A stretch of DNA of 64,000 nucleotides from Desulfobulbaceae bacterium BRH_c16a (GTDB lineage: Bacteria; Desulfobacterota; Desulfobulbia; Desulfobulbales; Desulfocapsaceae), in NCBI GenBank assembly GCA_000961725.1, contig LADS01000058.1:230084-294083 (forward strand). The letters run 5' to 3'. This document shows positions 33,885 to 42,351 of the stretch, in pieces (position 1 is the stretch's first letter; the number at the start of each line of letters is the position of its first letter). The position numbers were made by a program, and so were the translations under genes. The notes below the pieces were generated by a model that had not been told where the DNA came from, ran no database searches, and saw nothing but the letters and a program-made list of their open reading frames with translations.

Positions 33885-34015
33885 TAGTGTCTGTCCAGAA
33901 TGGCTATTTTGCCCTAACTCTTCGTTGCTCTCAAAATTTATCAACTATATGCCTGCGGTTAAATTTATCGAGCGCCTCGATTTAGAACAAAATATCTCAT
34001 TCTGGACAGACACTA
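33885..34015. mobile_element. MITE-like element with 18-bp perfect terminal inverted repeats
   Basis: 131 bp bounded by TAGTGTCTGTCCAGAATG (33885-33902) and its exact reverse complement (33998-34015). The ends start and finish in TA, which may be the target duplication as in Tc/mariner or IS630-type elements. The AT-rich interior of about 95 bp has no transposase. It lies between the hdrB stop and its terminator. Confidence 0.65.
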
Positions 34016-34041
34016 AGGAAGCAGCTACCGGTTACTTCGGG

Positions 34042-34971
34042 TCAGGCCGCAGCAGGGGCCTTTTTCTTCTTCTTTTTCTCTTCTTTGGGGGGACCCAGAA
34101 GGCCCTTGATATGCTCGATATGATTTGCCGCGATAGTGTTGTTTCGGGCTATTCCCAGGGCTTCTTCATCAATTCCCAGGCACAGGCCGAGCAGCTGCGG
34201 GAAGAGGAGCACCGGGAGAAGCCGAGGCTCGGGAGCGGCGTTCAACATATTTACCTGCATGGTGTCGAACTGCAGGTGGCAATAGGAACAGATCGGTGTA
34301 ATGAAGTCGGCGCCGGCATCTTGAGCCCCGGTGATTTTTTCTTTCAGAAGCTTTTGTGAAAGGTCGTTGTTGATGCCGGCAAGTGCGGCACCGCAGCATT
34401 CGAGTTTGCCGCGCCAGTCAAGGCTTTTCGCACCGGTGGTAAGGAGAAGTTCTTCGGTGATTCGGGGAATAAAGGAATCGTCGAATTTGGTAATTTCCCT
34501 GGGGCGGAGTATATGGCAACCGTGGATGACCGAGATGTTGAGCTCGGTAAACATCTTGACCAGCTGCTTCTTGATGGTTTCCGGACCAACCTGCTCGTGC
34601 AGAACGGTCAAATAGTGCTTCACCTCGGCCGTGCCCGAGTACTTCAGTCCTTCTTTGGCAAGTATGCCGTTCAATTCGGCAAGAAGTGCAGGATCCTTGC
34701 CCATGACATTCCTGGCTTTCTGGAGACTGGCGAAACAGCAGTTACAGATAACGAGAATATCGAGTCCTTTCTTTTCCGCCAGGGCCAGATTCCTGACGGA
34801 TGGCAGAATGTAGGCCTTTTCGTCGACATTGCGGGCCGGATAGCCGCAGCAGTTGAATTCCGGAACGACTTCCAGTTCGATGCCGAAATGGTGCAGGACC
34901 GCGGTTGTCGATGTGGCATATTGCTGGATACGGATCGGGATGTTGCAACCCTGAAAAAATGCGTATTTCAT
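34042..34971 (-). CDS. hdrB: Heterodisulfide reductase subunit B-like CCG protein
   Basis: 309 residues from ATG 34971, overlapping the upstream gene stop (ATGA). Two CCG domains: C9, C41-C42, C76/C78/C79; then C152, C192-C193, C228 and C231. Each pattern (C, CC-G, C-x-x-C) binds the noncubane [4Fe-4S] clusters that reduce disulfides in HdrB. The C terminus is a Lys/Ala/Pro tail. It pairs with the membrane HdrC-like fusion upstream, suggesting a quinone-linked Hdr-type complex. Substrate disulfide unknown. Confidence 0.88.
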   Translation of the reverse strand: MKYAFFQGCNIPIRIQQYATSTTAVLHHFGIELEVVPEFNCCGYPARNVDEKAYILPSVRNLALAEKKGLDILVICNCCFASLQKARNVMGKDPALLAELNGILAKEGLKYSGTAEVKHYLTVLHEQVGPETIKKQLVKMFTELNISVIHGCHILRPREITKFDDSFIPRITEELLLTTGAKSLDWRGKLECCGAALAGINNDLSQKLLKEKITGAQDAGADFITPICSYCHLQFDTMQVNMLNAAPEPRLLPVLLFPQLLGLCLGIDEEALGIARNNTIAANHIEHIKGLLGPPKEEKKKKKKAPAAA

Positions 34972-36695
34972 GAGCTTGCTCCTGCCTCTATTTTGTTGAG
35001 GGCACCGTTTTTGAGAGTGTAGAATATATCGCAGAGTTCGACCTGATTGGGGCAATGTTCCTGACACAGGTAGCAGGTGGAACAGCTCCAGATCATCTGC
35101 GATCCCATCGCCAGGTCAACCTTGCCGATACCGAGACTGAACATGATCTGATGGGGCAACATGCCCAACGCTTCCACCGGATCTTCAAAACTCCGCACTA
35201 CGGGACAGATGTTGGAACATCGCTGGCAGGAGTAACAGCTTCTGTAGGTAGTATTGCTTAATCCCTTCGATCCCTTGCCGAGAGTCATCGGCAGGGCGAT
35301 GTCCGTCAGATGCTGAAAATTCTTTTTGAAAAGAGCGGTGACTTTTTTAAGTGCCTGCAAATGATCGTCGACAAAATTCTGCGCGAGAGCCAAAGGAAAA
35401 GAAAAGTGACTGAGCATGGTCGTCTCGGGCATGCCCTGCTGGAGCAGCATGTAGCGAGCATTGACAAACAGTTCTTTGAGGTTGATTCCCGATGGACAGA
35501 CGGCGGTACAGCGGTCGCAACTCGTGCAGACGTAGAGTCCTTCCTGCATCCTCTTGAGCACTGCCGGATCGGTTTCCTTTTTCGCCACAATCTTTTTCAG
35601 GTACTGGACCTTCTCGGACGGCAGGATAAACTCATTTTGGAACGATTCGTAAAACATGTTCGAGGAACACTCGAGGCTGCAGGTTCCGCAATGGGTGCAG
35701 GCGGACAGGCCGATCATCTGACGGGTCAGAGTGTTAGCCGGTTCCGCGATCTCATCCCCGGATACCCTTTTGATGATCAGGCTGACCGGGGCGGCCAGGA
35801 TATGGAACATCTTGCTGAAGGGCAGCCATGCCAGAAAGGCGAGGCTGGCCAGAATGTGCAGATACCAGAACATGGTTACCGTTGCGGAGTCGCCAAGGAC
35901 TGCAGCGAACGGACGAGTGATCTTCGACACTGCAAAACCGGCAAAAGCCGTTCGGTTGGAGGCGTGACATTCTATACAGCTGTCACCATTCAGTTCCTTG
36001 CCTTTCTGGACGAGTTCCGGGGCGGCAGGAGGCAGCACGTTGGGCGACACCAGGCCATTCTCCTGGACCCAATACGCTTCCAGCGCCATGGCTTCTTCTT
36101 CGTCGGAAACGGAACCGTACTCTTCCACCATATTCTGATAAACGGTGTAGGAAGACATTTTGGCGCCTTCGAGCAGCAAGCCGGAGAGGATAATCGCTCC
36201 GACAAAGATCAAGGCAGCCCAGTCGCTCGCAGAGCTTTTCAACCGTTGGGACTTGAGACTGAACCTGCGATATACTGCGATAGCCAGGCCGGCCAGAACC
36301 ATCAGGCCGAAAAGATTGCGTAAGAAGAGGAAGGGGTTGAGAGTTGACTGATAATTGCTGAAGATCGATTCGCTTACCATCGGACTCATGGCATGCATGA
36401 GCAGGAGCAGGATGAAGCCGAAAAAGATAAGGGTATGAGCTGTCCAGCGAAGGATATTTTTATCGAAGATGCGTTTCTGAAAGAGCAGGTCGACGAAGAA
36501 CGACTTGACCATCTCGACAATGCGTCCGCTGAAAATCACCCCGAATGTTCCCTTCAAGGCTGCCGACATTCTCTCTGCCGAAGAAATATGGGGAGCAGAG
36601 GGCCGCGTCCCTTGAGAAAACCATATTGACAAACGAATAATTAATCCAACCAGACAGATAATTAAAGACAAACCTAGCAGTATATTAAAATTCAT
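34968..36695 (-). CDS. Membrane cytochrome b / haem-c / four-cluster HdrC-like fusion protein
   Basis: 575 residues from ATG 36695. Five membrane helices (about 5-26, 83-103, 122-143, 158-176, 273-295) resemble the NarI/DsrM cytochrome b type. The long loop between helices 4 and 5 holds one haem-c site, C240-I-E-C-H244, within a K-G-K-E-L-N-G-D-S-C-I-E-C-H context typical of cytochrome c. Four C-x2-C-x2-C-x3-C motifs follow, at 333-343, 390-400, 487-497 and 538-548, the last three followed by Pro. It should carry electrons between quinol, haems and the HdrB partner. This fusion layout is unusual. Confidence 0.88.
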   Translation of the reverse strand: MNFNILLGLSLIICLVGLIIRLSIWFSQGTRPSAPHISSAERMSAALKGTFGVIFSGRIVEMVKSFFVDLLFQKRIFDKNILRWTAHTLIFFGFILLLLMHAMSPMVSESIFSNYQSTLNPFLFLRNLFGLMVLAGLAIAVYRRFSLKSQRLKSSASDWAALIFVGAIILSGLLLEGAKMSSYTVYQNMVEEYGSVSDEEEAMALEAYWVQENGLVSPNVLPPAAPELVQKGKELNGDSCIECHASNRTAFAGFAVSKITRPFAAVLGDSATVTMFWYLHILASLAFLAWLPFSKMFHILAAPVSLIIKRVSGDEIAEPANTLTRQMIGLSACTHCGTCSLECSSNMFYESFQNEFILPSEKVQYLKKIVAKKETDPAVLKRMQEGLYVCTSCDRCTAVCPSGINLKELFVNARYMLLQQGMPETTMLSHFSFPLALAQNFVDDHLQALKKVTALFKKNFQHLTDIALPMTLGKGSKGLSNTTYRSCYSCQRCSNICPVVRSFEDPVEALGMLPHQIMFSLGIGKVDLAMGSQMIWSCSTCYLCQEHCPNQVELCDIFYTLKNGALNKIEAGASS

Positions 36696-37071
36696 AACCA
36701 ATTCTCTATACCCTCAGTCATTTTCCAAATAATCGGAATAAATTGTCGATTTAATCAATTCATGATTATCGAATTACCATTGAAGATAAATTGGCGATAA
36801 TCACAAACGATGCCCGTCGCCGCCTCTTCTCATCTTAACCTGTTGCTGTCCGACATGCACTGGAAATGCCCGGCACGTCTGCTTGTTCCGACGAGATTCA
36901 GCCATTTTTTGAGATCAATTCTGAACGAGGTGCCGCATTCTCTTTGCAAGAAGAAAACAATAAGAAATATACCGTTTTTTATCACTTGAGTCGAGTGGTC
37001 ATTTACACGGTTATAAAATAAATTGATTAACTCTATCTACCTTTTATAATACAATTTTTTCACAGCCGCTT
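36696..37071. other. AT-rich intergenic region upstream of the hdr fusion gene
   Basis: 376 bp between two minus-strand genes. It is more AT-rich than its neighbours and must hold the promoter of the hdr pair. I searched for sigma-54 (GG-N10-GC) and FNR palindromes and found none convincing; no gene seen. Confidence 0.4.
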
Positions 37072-38610
37072 TTATCCGATCGACATGAAATGGAATTCAT
37101 TGGAGACCGGTTCCTCGGGAAGTTCGAGAAGAATCGTAGTCCCCTCCGGGCCGGTGCTTTTTATCGAAATCCGGCCGTGATTTTCTTCCATTATGCCATA
37201 GGCCATGCTCAAGCCGAGACCTGTACCTTTGCCTACCTCTTTGGTCGTGAAAAACGGATCGAAAACCTTTGATAGATTTTCAGGCGGGATGCCGCTGCCG
37301 GTATCGGCGATTTCGATATAGGCTTTTCCGGTCTTGCGATCACGATAGGTGGTCAGGGTAAGGGTGCCGCTTCCTTCCATGGCATCAAAAGCGTTGATTA
37401 TCAAGTTGATCAGCACCTGGCAGAGCTGATTCTTGTCGGCATTGACAAGAATTTGATAGTCGTCCAGGTTCTTGATGATATTCACATTCATGAACAGTTT
37501 CTGGTCACGGATCAATCTGAGGCTCTCTCCTACCAGGTTGTTCAGGAAGAAGACATCCTTGGCCGGACGGGTCTGGCGGCTGTAAGCCAGGAGATTTTTC
37601 ACTATGTCCTTACATCGTTCGGCATCTTCAAGAACATAGCTGAGATTGTTGAGCAAGGGGTGATCGGGCTCAAGCTTTTCCTTCATCAGGTTGCCGTACA
37701 GCAGAATACTGGTGAGAGGGTTGTTGATTTCGTGGGCGACGCCTGCCGCCAGTCTGCCCAGGGAGGCCAGCTTTTCCGATTGAAAAAGTTGGCTTTCGGT
37801 CTCCTCGAGCTTCTTCTGAACGGCCTGCTTTTCGCGCAGATCGTTGAAAATGGCGGCAGTCGCCGCTTCCCGGCCATCCTCATAGATGATTGCCGCCGTC
37901 ATTTCGACCGGGATTTCTACGCCTTCTCTGGTGATGATATTGACCTGGGTGCTGGGCAATTTGCCTTTTTCCCCGATATTTTCATCCCGGAGTTTCCGCA
38001 TGATGTGCCGGGCGACACCCGAGGGATAAAAATCTTCGATATTGATCCGGTTGGCATCGCGCGCAGAGTAACCGAAAAGGTCCTCGGCGGCTTTGTTCAT
38101 GAGGATGATTTCTCCCTTGCGGTCGGCTGCCATGATGCCGCTTACCGAACTCTGGACGACCTTGTCGATGAGTTCCCGCACATCGCTGTATTTCTTCTCG
38201 AGATTCTTGACTGCCGTGACATCGCGGATGCTTTCGATGATGTATTTTATTCCTTCTTCATCCACGCAGATGGGAGAAAAGACACGTTCTTCCCAAATTT
38301 CGTTGCCATTCTCGTCGATGTTTTTCAGCACCACCGATTGCGGCTGTTTGGTGTCTATCAGCCGTTGCAGAGGGCAGTCCGCATCGGAGCAGGAAAAATG
38401 GTTGATATGCCGTTGTGTGTCCGAGCAGATATCCTTGCAGGTTCTGCCGATAATCTGCGTGCCGCAGGCCTTGTTTTTTTCGAGAAATTTACGGTTGGCG
38501 GCAACGATTGTCCGGTCGGGCTTGAGGATGAGTGTCGGGTATGAAAGAGAATCGAAAACCTTCAGTCGCCATTCGGCTTGATTCATTTCATTATCTTTAT
38601 TTTGCATCAT
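37072..38610 (-). CDS. Soluble double-PAS sensor histidine kinase
   Basis: 512 residues with no membrane helix. PAS-1 (15-135) contains a Cys-rich insert with C58, C62, C74 and C79, preceded by C49. PAS-2 spans 150-265. HisKA carries H293 (A-G-V-A-H-E-I-N-N-P-L), and the HATPase domain has D-T-G-S-G-I and G-T-G-L-G-L-S. The Cys insert could bind a metal, cluster or redox ligand (inference). It lies between two Hdr gene sets, with a lone receiver protein 1.2 kb upstream; a redox-sensing role is plausible. Confidence 0.88.
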   Translation of the reverse strand: MMQNKDNEMNQAEWRLKVFDSLSYPTLILKPDRTIVAANRKFLEKNKACGTQIIGRTCKDICSDTQRHINHFSCSDADCPLQRLIDTKQPQSVVLKNIDENGNEIWEERVFSPICVDEEGIKYIIESIRDVTAVKNLEKKYSDVRELIDKVVQSSVSGIMAADRKGEIILMNKAAEDLFGYSARDANRINIEDFYPSGVARHIMRKLRDENIGEKGKLPSTQVNIITREGVEIPVEMTAAIIYEDGREAATAAIFNDLREKQAVQKKLEETESQLFQSEKLASLGRLAAGVAHEINNPLTSILLYGNLMKEKLEPDHPLLNNLSYVLEDAERCKDIVKNLLAYSRQTRPAKDVFFLNNLVGESLRLIRDQKLFMNVNIIKNLDDYQILVNADKNQLCQVLINLIINAFDAMEGSGTLTLTTYRDRKTGKAYIEIADTGSGIPPENLSKVFDPFFTTKEVGKGTGLGLSMAYGIMEENHGRISIKSTGPEGTTILLELPEEPVSNEFHFMSIG

Positions 38611-38682
38611 TGAGGAGTTCTGAGGATAGTAGCTGTTTCGCCAAGAGACCGGTGTAAATAATGGGTGTGAGCGTATCTGAAG

Positions 38683-39264
38683 TCAAGCTGTCGTTGGTAT
38701 GAGGAACGTCTCCTTCAGTATTTTCAGAGCTGCAGCACCTTGATCCTCAGGGAAGATCAAATACATGCTGGTTCCGGCACAGCCGGAAAGCGTTATTTGA
38801 ATATTATGTTTGGCAAGAATGGAAAAAGCGGTCTCGGCAATTCCGAATCTATCCTGAAAATGAGGGCCGTGCAAAAAAATCATGTAAAAAGGGGCATTCA
38901 TGCTGAATTGTGCCGCAGGTTCTTCCTCCAGCCATCGGTTCATCAGGCTCAGCATGGCATCCCGCCCGTCGTTTTCTATGACCAGATACAGTTCCATCCT
39001 GTCTTTGTCCGTTCCATGACAGGTTACCAGCTCAAATCGCCTCAGCGTACTCTCAAGGTGGGTGATTCGCTCTGCCCAGGAGGCCATGCGGTCTTGGTGA
39101 AACCGGAGCACTCCCAAGGCAAGCCCGGACTTCCCGGTGATGCCATACACTTTAACTTGAGCTTCCCAATATACGGCAATAGTTTCCAAACTAGAGATGC
39201 CTCCTGACTGGCCGTGGTCTTTATAGCTGTTGTGTAAGACGGAACTCCTGCCGGAATGGAGCAT
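38683..39264 (-). CDS. ACT-like domain protein (downstream half?)
   Basis: 193 residues from ATG 39264, with no visible ribosome site. The part from about residue 36 (V-K-V-Y-G-I-T-G-K-S-G-L-A-L) resembles the regulatory ACT region of aspartate-kinase-like proteins, ending in a second ACT-like fold (F-G-I-A-E-T-A-F-S-I-L-A-K-H-N-I). It overlaps the preceding gene by 44 nt in another frame, and its first 30 residues look unlike the rest. It may be the second half of one gene split by a frameshift. Ligand unknown. Confidence 0.6.
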   Translation of the reverse strand: MLHSGRSSVLHNSYKDHGQSGGISSLETIAVYWEAQVKVYGITGKSGLALGVLRFHQDRMASWAERITHLESTLRRFELVTCHGTDKDRMELYLVIENDGRDAMLSLMNRWLEEEPAAQFSMNAPFYMIFLHGPHFQDRFGIAETAFSILAKHNIQITLSGCAGTSMYLIFPEDQGAAALKILKETFLIPTTA

Positions 39265-39736
39265 GATTTTCAGGCAGGATTATGACGTTCTTTAATTTTT
39301 CTGCAATGTCATCCAGGAGGTGGAAATCGGTATTTACAGCAACAGCCGATATTGACGTGCCGAGGGAATGGATCGGGTATCGATTTTCAGCAAAAATCCC
39401 CATGATCAGACCGAGAAGGCGGAAACTGTTCCTGTGGGGGAAAAGAGTCAGTGTGCCGACGGACGGGATGATTCGAACGTTCTGGTTGGTAAATGAAGAA
39501 AAATTGAGTACTTCCTGAATTCGCCCGAGTTCATCCAGTAAAACACAGAAACTGCTTTCCGCTTTTTTATTCGAGCTGGAATGACAGATGAACGGAATAT
39601 TGATCTGTTTGCCGGCTAACAGGTGGAGCAAGTCATTGAATGAAGTTTCATTGGGGAAATTGCAGGCGACCGTAACCTGCACCAGTTCTTCACTGAACTT
39701 TATGCCGCCAATGCGAATCTGAGTGTTATCTTCCAT
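39221..39736 (-). CDS. ACT-like domain protein (upstream half?)
   Basis: 171 residues from ATG 39736. The C-terminal half has an ACT-like pattern (R-L-L-G-L-I-M-G-I-F-A-E-N-R-Y-P-I-H-S-L-G-T-S-I-S). The N-terminal half resembles a second small ligand-binding domain. No catalytic domain is seen. Its 3' end overlaps the next ORF; joined with one base change the two would make a single protein of about 350 residues. It lies between the PAS kinase and the receiver protein. Confidence 0.6.
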   Translation of the reverse strand: MEDNTQIRIGGIKFSEELVQVTVACNFPNETSFNDLLHLLAGKQINIPFICHSSSNKKAESSFCVLLDELGRIQEVLNFSSFTNQNVRIIPSVGTLTLFPHRNSFRLLGLIMGIFAENRYPIHSLGTSISAVAVNTDFHLLDDIAEKLKNVIILPENHAPFRQEFRLTQQL

Positions 39737-39801
39737 TGGTTGTTATGGACACTAATCGTTCACCGGCACGCATCAAAAGACTGCATAACCCAGATCTGTA
39801 A

Positions 39802-39830
39802 CCGTTCCCCTCTGGTGAAGAGGAGAACGG
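39802..39830 (-). terminator. Hairpin downstream of the receiver gene
   Basis: 12-nt arms CCGTTCCCCTCT / AGAGGAGAACGG (39802-39813 and 39819-39830) pair apart from one mismatch, with a 5-nt loop, 14 nt past the minus-strand stop at 39844. No long U tract follows. Confidence 0.5.
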
Positions 39831-39843
39831 CTCAATCCTTGAA

Positions 39844-40227
39844 TTACAGGTTGTCCTGCACTATTTCCATCAGCTTGTCGAGATCTATCGGCTTGGCAAT
39901 AAAATCGTCGGCCAGGGTGGTTTTGCCACCCATATGGGTGTAGTTGGTTGTCTTAATCGCTTCTGTAACAGCCGTAAGCAGAACAACGACAATACTTTTA
40001 TATTCATCAGAGGTTTTCAGTTCGTCACACAGAGTATAGCCGTCTTTTCTCGGCATCATGACGTCAAGGATGATCAGATCGGGACGTTCTTCCTTGATCC
40101 GGTCCATGGCTTCCACTCCGTCATAGGCCTTGACCACACGGTAATTCTTACTTTCCAACTTCATGGAGACCATTTCCACGAGATCGGTATCGTCATCCAC
40201 CACAAGAATAAGTTTACTATCGCTCAT
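39844..40227 (-). CDS. Stand-alone response regulator receiver protein
   Basis: 127 residues, CheY-like only. Acidic pocket D11/D12, phospho-acceptor D55 (I-I-L-D-V-M-M-P), and conserved Lys in I-A-K-P-I-D. There is no output domain, so it acts through protein contacts. It follows metF by 48 nt on the same strand and is probably part of the methyl-branch operon; the nearest kinase is at 37072-38610. Confidence 0.9.
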   Translation of the reverse strand: MSDSKLILVVDDDTDLVEMVSMKLESKNYRVVKAYDGVEAMDRIKEERPDLIILDVMMPRKDGYTLCDELKTSDEYKSIVVVLLTAVTEAIKTTNYTHMGGKTTLADDFIAKPIDLDKLMEIVQDNL

Positions 40228-40275
40228 GTTTTACTTTCCTCCATCGGCAATAATTGTTTGAACCGCTTTCATTGT

Positions 40276-41199
40276 TTATACCTGAGGCCGGGGCAGAAGT
40301 CCTGCTCTTTCGCAGATTTCCTGCACTTTTTCTTCCCACTCGATTGCCATGATATGAATACCGGCGACGCCTTCGATTTTTTTGAGCCTTTCGATGGTCT
40401 CGACACAGATGGTGACACCTTCTTCCGCCTGTTTCTCCTTCGGCACCGAAGCCATCCGGTCGACGATTTCTTTCGGCACATCCATGCCCGGAACTCGGTT
40501 GGCCATGTACTTTGCCGCGCCGAGTGATTTGCAGGGAGTTACCCCGGCCAGGATGTAACATTTTTTATGGAGTCCTTTCTCTCGTACCCCTTCCATCCAT
40601 CGCTCGAACTTCTCGACGTTGAAGATACATTGCGTCTGGATGAAATCGGCGCCTGCCGCGATCTTTTTGGCAAGGCGCATGACCCGCAGTTCAAACGGAT
40701 CGGCAAAAGGGTTGGCGGCAGCTCCGATAAACATCTTCGGCGCTCCCTTAATCTCGGCGCCACCCTGAAAGATGCCTTTGTCACGCATATCTTTGACCAT
40801 CTGGATCATCTGGATGGAATCTATGTCATGGACATTCATCGCCATCGGGTGATCGCCGAATTTAGTGTGGTCGCCGGAGAGACAGAGCATGGTATCGATG
40901 CCCATCGAGTACGCCCCGATGATATCGGCCTGCATGGCAAGTCTGTTGCGGTCTCTGCAGGTCACCTGAAAAAGGGGGTTCAAACCCTGCTGCTTGATGA
41001 TAAAAGAAGCAGCGAGACTGGACATGCGAACCATCGCCGTCTGGTTGTCGGTGACATTCACCGCATCGACTATCCCTTCAAGATATTTCGCTTTTTCTAT
41101 GAGATGTGCAGGTTGGCAGCCGCGAGGAGGTCCACACTCGGAGGTAACTGCCAGATGTCCTGCCGCCAAAATCTTCTCTAATCTGCTCTCGGTTTTCAT
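40276..41199 (-). CDS. metF: Methylenetetrahydrofolate reductase, MetF type
   Basis: 307 residues, TIM-barrel MetF. Conserved T-S-E-C-G-P-P-R-G near the N terminus, N-V-T-D-N, C-R-D-R-N-R and the G-A-D-F-I-Q-T-Q segment that lines the FAD pocket. It reduces methylene-THF to methyl-THF, the last methyl-branch step of the Wood-Ljungdahl pathway. Its start overlaps the metV stop (ATGA), so the two are translated together, as in acetogen metVF pairs. Electron donor likely through HdrA/MvhD rather than NADH (inference). Confidence 0.93.
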   Translation of the reverse strand: MKTESRLEKILAAGHLAVTSECGPPRGCQPAHLIEKAKYLEGIVDAVNVTDNQTAMVRMSSLAASFIIKQQGLNPLFQVTCRDRNRLAMQADIIGAYSMGIDTMLCLSGDHTKFGDHPMAMNVHDIDSIQMIQMVKDMRDKGIFQGGAEIKGAPKMFIGAAANPFADPFELRVMRLAKKIAAGADFIQTQCIFNVEKFERWMEGVREKGLHKKCYILAGVTPCKSLGAAKYMANRVPGMDVPKEIVDRMASVPKEKQAEEGVTICVETIERLKKIEGVAGIHIMAIEWEEKVQEICERAGLLPRPQV

Positions 41200-41864
41200 T
41201 CTGCCAAATCCTCTCTTATAATCTTTCTCGGACCACTGCCACCGCCCGGTCTCCAGTCTTTTGCCGGCATGTTCTCCAGATACCTGTCAGTCTGTCCGAG
41301 GGCTTTCAGTCTGTCCCAGATAAGCTGCCAGGCACAATCCACTTCCTCACCGATTTCGCAATGGCCGCCGGTTGAACCGCCACAGGGGCCGTTCATCAGC
41401 TGTTTGGCGCATCTGGCGATGGGACAGATGCCACCGGTCATGCCGAGCATACAGTTGCCGCAGCCCTGACATCTTTCCGCCCACACGCCCTGGCGCTCGG
41501 AGGCACCCATGAATTTGGTGTTGACTGCCGGGAAGACCGGCTTATCCTTGAACCGCATGGCCAGCTGCTGGACCCCGCAACCGCAGGCCATGGACATGAT
41601 GGCTTCTGCGCCATCCAGCATCGGTACCAGTTCCTCGACGTATTCGGGGTCGCACTGCCTCTCAAGTGTATGTTGGCGAATATCGATATTGCTGCCATTT
41701 TTCAGCAGGGCCATCTGCAGCCCGGACGCCAGGAGGCCGACTTCTTTTCTGCCGCCGGCGGCGCATACGGTGACACACTCATTGCAGCCGAGCAGGAGTA
41801 TGCGCTTGAAAGGCTTGATGTATTCAATGAGTTCTTCTAAAGGTTTTCGTTCAGCAGTGATCAT
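41196..41864 (-). CDS. metV: MetV-type zinc/Fe-S subunit of methylenetetrahydrofolate reductase
   Basis: 222 residues matching the MTHFR C-terminal-domain (MetV) family. Rich in Cys: L-L-G-C-N-E-C-V-T-V-C near the N terminus, A-C-G-C-G-V-Q in the middle, and C-Q-G-C-G-N-C with C-P-I-A-R-C-A-K and N-G-P-C-G-G toward the end. The conserved G-P-C-G-G block is characteristic. It should couple MetF to the HdrA/MvhD electron module. ATGA overlap with metF. Confidence 0.9.
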   Translation of the reverse strand: MITAERKPLEELIEYIKPFKRILLLGCNECVTVCAAGGRKEVGLLASGLQMALLKNGSNIDIRQHTLERQCDPEYVEELVPMLDGAEAIMSMACGCGVQQLAMRFKDKPVFPAVNTKFMGASERQGVWAERCQGCGNCMLGMTGGICPIARCAKQLMNGPCGGSTGGHCEIGEEVDCAWQLIWDRLKALGQTDRYLENMPAKDWRPGGGSGPRKIIREDLAE

Positions 41865-41928
41865 TGTGGTTCACTCTCCTTATAATTAATACCGTCAACT
41901 TTAATACCGTCAACTGAATCGCTGTCGG

Positions 41929-42351
41929 TTACAGGGCCAAAGCCGTTTTGATCGGACTCGGCCCGAGTTTTCGGATCTTTTCGGTGATTTCGGTTGCCGT
42001 CTGGGCAAAACGATAGCCCATGCCGGCCGACATTGTCACCATCTCGAGTCTTTCACTCTCGATGCCGATTTCCTCGAGATATTTCTTGACGTATGCCACT
42101 CGGCGACCTGCCCTGGTGTTGCCGCTCTTGAAATGACAATCGCCTTCCAGGCAGCCGGCCACATAGACGCCGTCCGCCCCTTTTTCAAAGGCGCGGGCGA
42201 TATGCAGGGCATCGACCTTGCCGGAACAGGGAACCCGGATGATCTTTACATTGGCAGGGTAGGGAAGACGCTGGCTTCCCGCCATGTCGGCAGCGGTATA
42301 GGCGCAGTAGTGGCAGCAGAATGCTACAATTACCGGTTCAAAATTTTCCAT
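41929..42351 (-). CDS. mvhD: MvhD-type hydrogenase delta / iron-sulfur subunit
   Basis: 140 residues. F-C-C-H-Y-C-A-Y-T-A-A-D-M-A-G and later C-L-E-G-D-C-H-F are the MvhD [2Fe-2S] signature. MvhD carries electrons into HdrA in methanogens, and into MetFV-Hdr complexes in acetogens. Some relatives have Sec in the first motif; here all positions are Cys. The start codon overlaps the hdrA stop by one base (TAATG), indicating tight coupling. No hydrogenase subunits are encoded nearby. Confidence 0.93.
   Translation of the reverse strand: MENFEPVIVAFCCHYCAYTAADMAGSQRLPYPANVKIIRVPCSGKVDALHIARAFEKGADGVYVAGCLEGDCHFKSGNTRAGRRVAYVKKYLEEIGIESERLEMVTMSAGMGYRFAQTATEITEKIRKLGPSPIKTALAL

Noticed and set aside
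35310..36323. Long plus-strand ORF opposite the membrane hdr fusion
   Set aside because: Mirror of the high-confidence minus-strand gene with cytochrome and ferredoxin motifs.
36696..37071. Sigma-54 promoter upstream of the membrane hdr gene
   Set aside because: GG and GC dinucleotides occur but none with the strict 10-nt spacing and flanks on the right strand.
41929..42351. MvhD as a selenoprotein
   Set aside because: Relatives can carry Sec in the first motif; here it reads F-C-C-H-Y-C-A-Y with no in-frame TGA.
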